Of a DNA stretch of 64,000 nt, positions 63,957 through 64,000 are shown in pieces. The stretch covers positions 20,678,365 to 20,742,364 of the forward strand of contig BTRK01000006.1 of the NCBI GenBank assembly GCA_036245805.1, given 5' to 3'. The notes below the pieces were generated by a model. It made no database searches and was not told where the DNA came from. It saw nothing but the letters and a program-made list of their open reading frames with translations. The translations under genes and the position numbers were made by a program. Positions within the stretch are counted from its first letter, which is position 1, and each line of letters starts with the position of its first letter. The DNA comes from Pristionchus mayeri. Taxonomy: Eukaryota > Nematoda > Chromadorea > Rhabditida > Neodiplogasteridae.

Positions 63957-64000
63957 CTGAAAGAGAACAATTTAGAGGGTATTGAGATATGAACAATTGA
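63957..64000 (-). other. Intron 5' of the first visible exon of the giant gene
   Basis: The minus strand shows a pyrimidine-rich tract ending TTCTCTTTCAG at 63957, a strong acceptor. The giant gene therefore has at least one more exon beyond the right edge of the window, including its start codon. Confidence 0.6.

Overview
The window is eukaryotic and reads as a nematode genome. Introns are very short (43-53 nt) with GT...(T)TTCAG-type borders. Two start codons sit just behind a good acceptor, as in spliced-leader trans-splicing. The gene content is a DEG/ENaC channel and an F-box-like protein, and mariner, hAT-like and foldback DNA elements are frequent. The exact species is not determined. 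All exon models here were built by eye from splice signals and phase bookkeeping.

Layout: 0.3-0.85 kb is a foldback element. 2.1-4.55 kb (minus) is a 15-exon DEG/ENaC cation channel gene of 553 codons, with both membrane segments and the cysteine-rich ectodomain visible. 5.6-6.5 kb is an internally deleted mariner. 8.6-10.6 kb (plus) is a three-exon gene for an unrecognised 503-aa Ser/Pro-rich protein. 11.5-12.8 kb (minus) is a six-exon, 311-aa nematode F-box-like gene. 13.3-14.6 kb is a large foldback element. 15.4-29.8 kb is a ~392-bp satellite carrying one hAT-like insertion and four co-amplified copies of a 1,266-bp mariner. 29.8-32.3 kb is a 2.5-kb terminal-inverted-repeat element that holds a broken ribosomal protein eS17 first exon, another exon-like fragment and a nested 344-bp MITE.

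The main discovery is at 33.7-64 kb (minus). What looks like a 27-kb, 112-bp satellite is built from exon-intron units. Each unit is a 69-nt open segment (23 codons) plus a 43-nt segment with GTGAGT at its start and TTTCCACAG at its end. The unit is phase 0/0. It joins in frame to non-repetitive coding exons on both sides: 63717-63956 and 63435-63623 upstream, and 35840-35965 followed by eight further exons downstream. I count 241 repeat exons, and 233 consecutive periods run without any indel. Together they would encode about 5,540 residues of Thr/Ser-rich, mucin-like 23-aa repeats inside a protein of at least ~5,930 residues. Three repeat exons carry an in-frame TGA and one has lost its acceptor AG. 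Because every repeat exon is frame-neutral, it can be skipped without loss of frame. Expression and actual splicing cannot be shown from sequence alone; one long intron skipping the whole array would also keep the frame.
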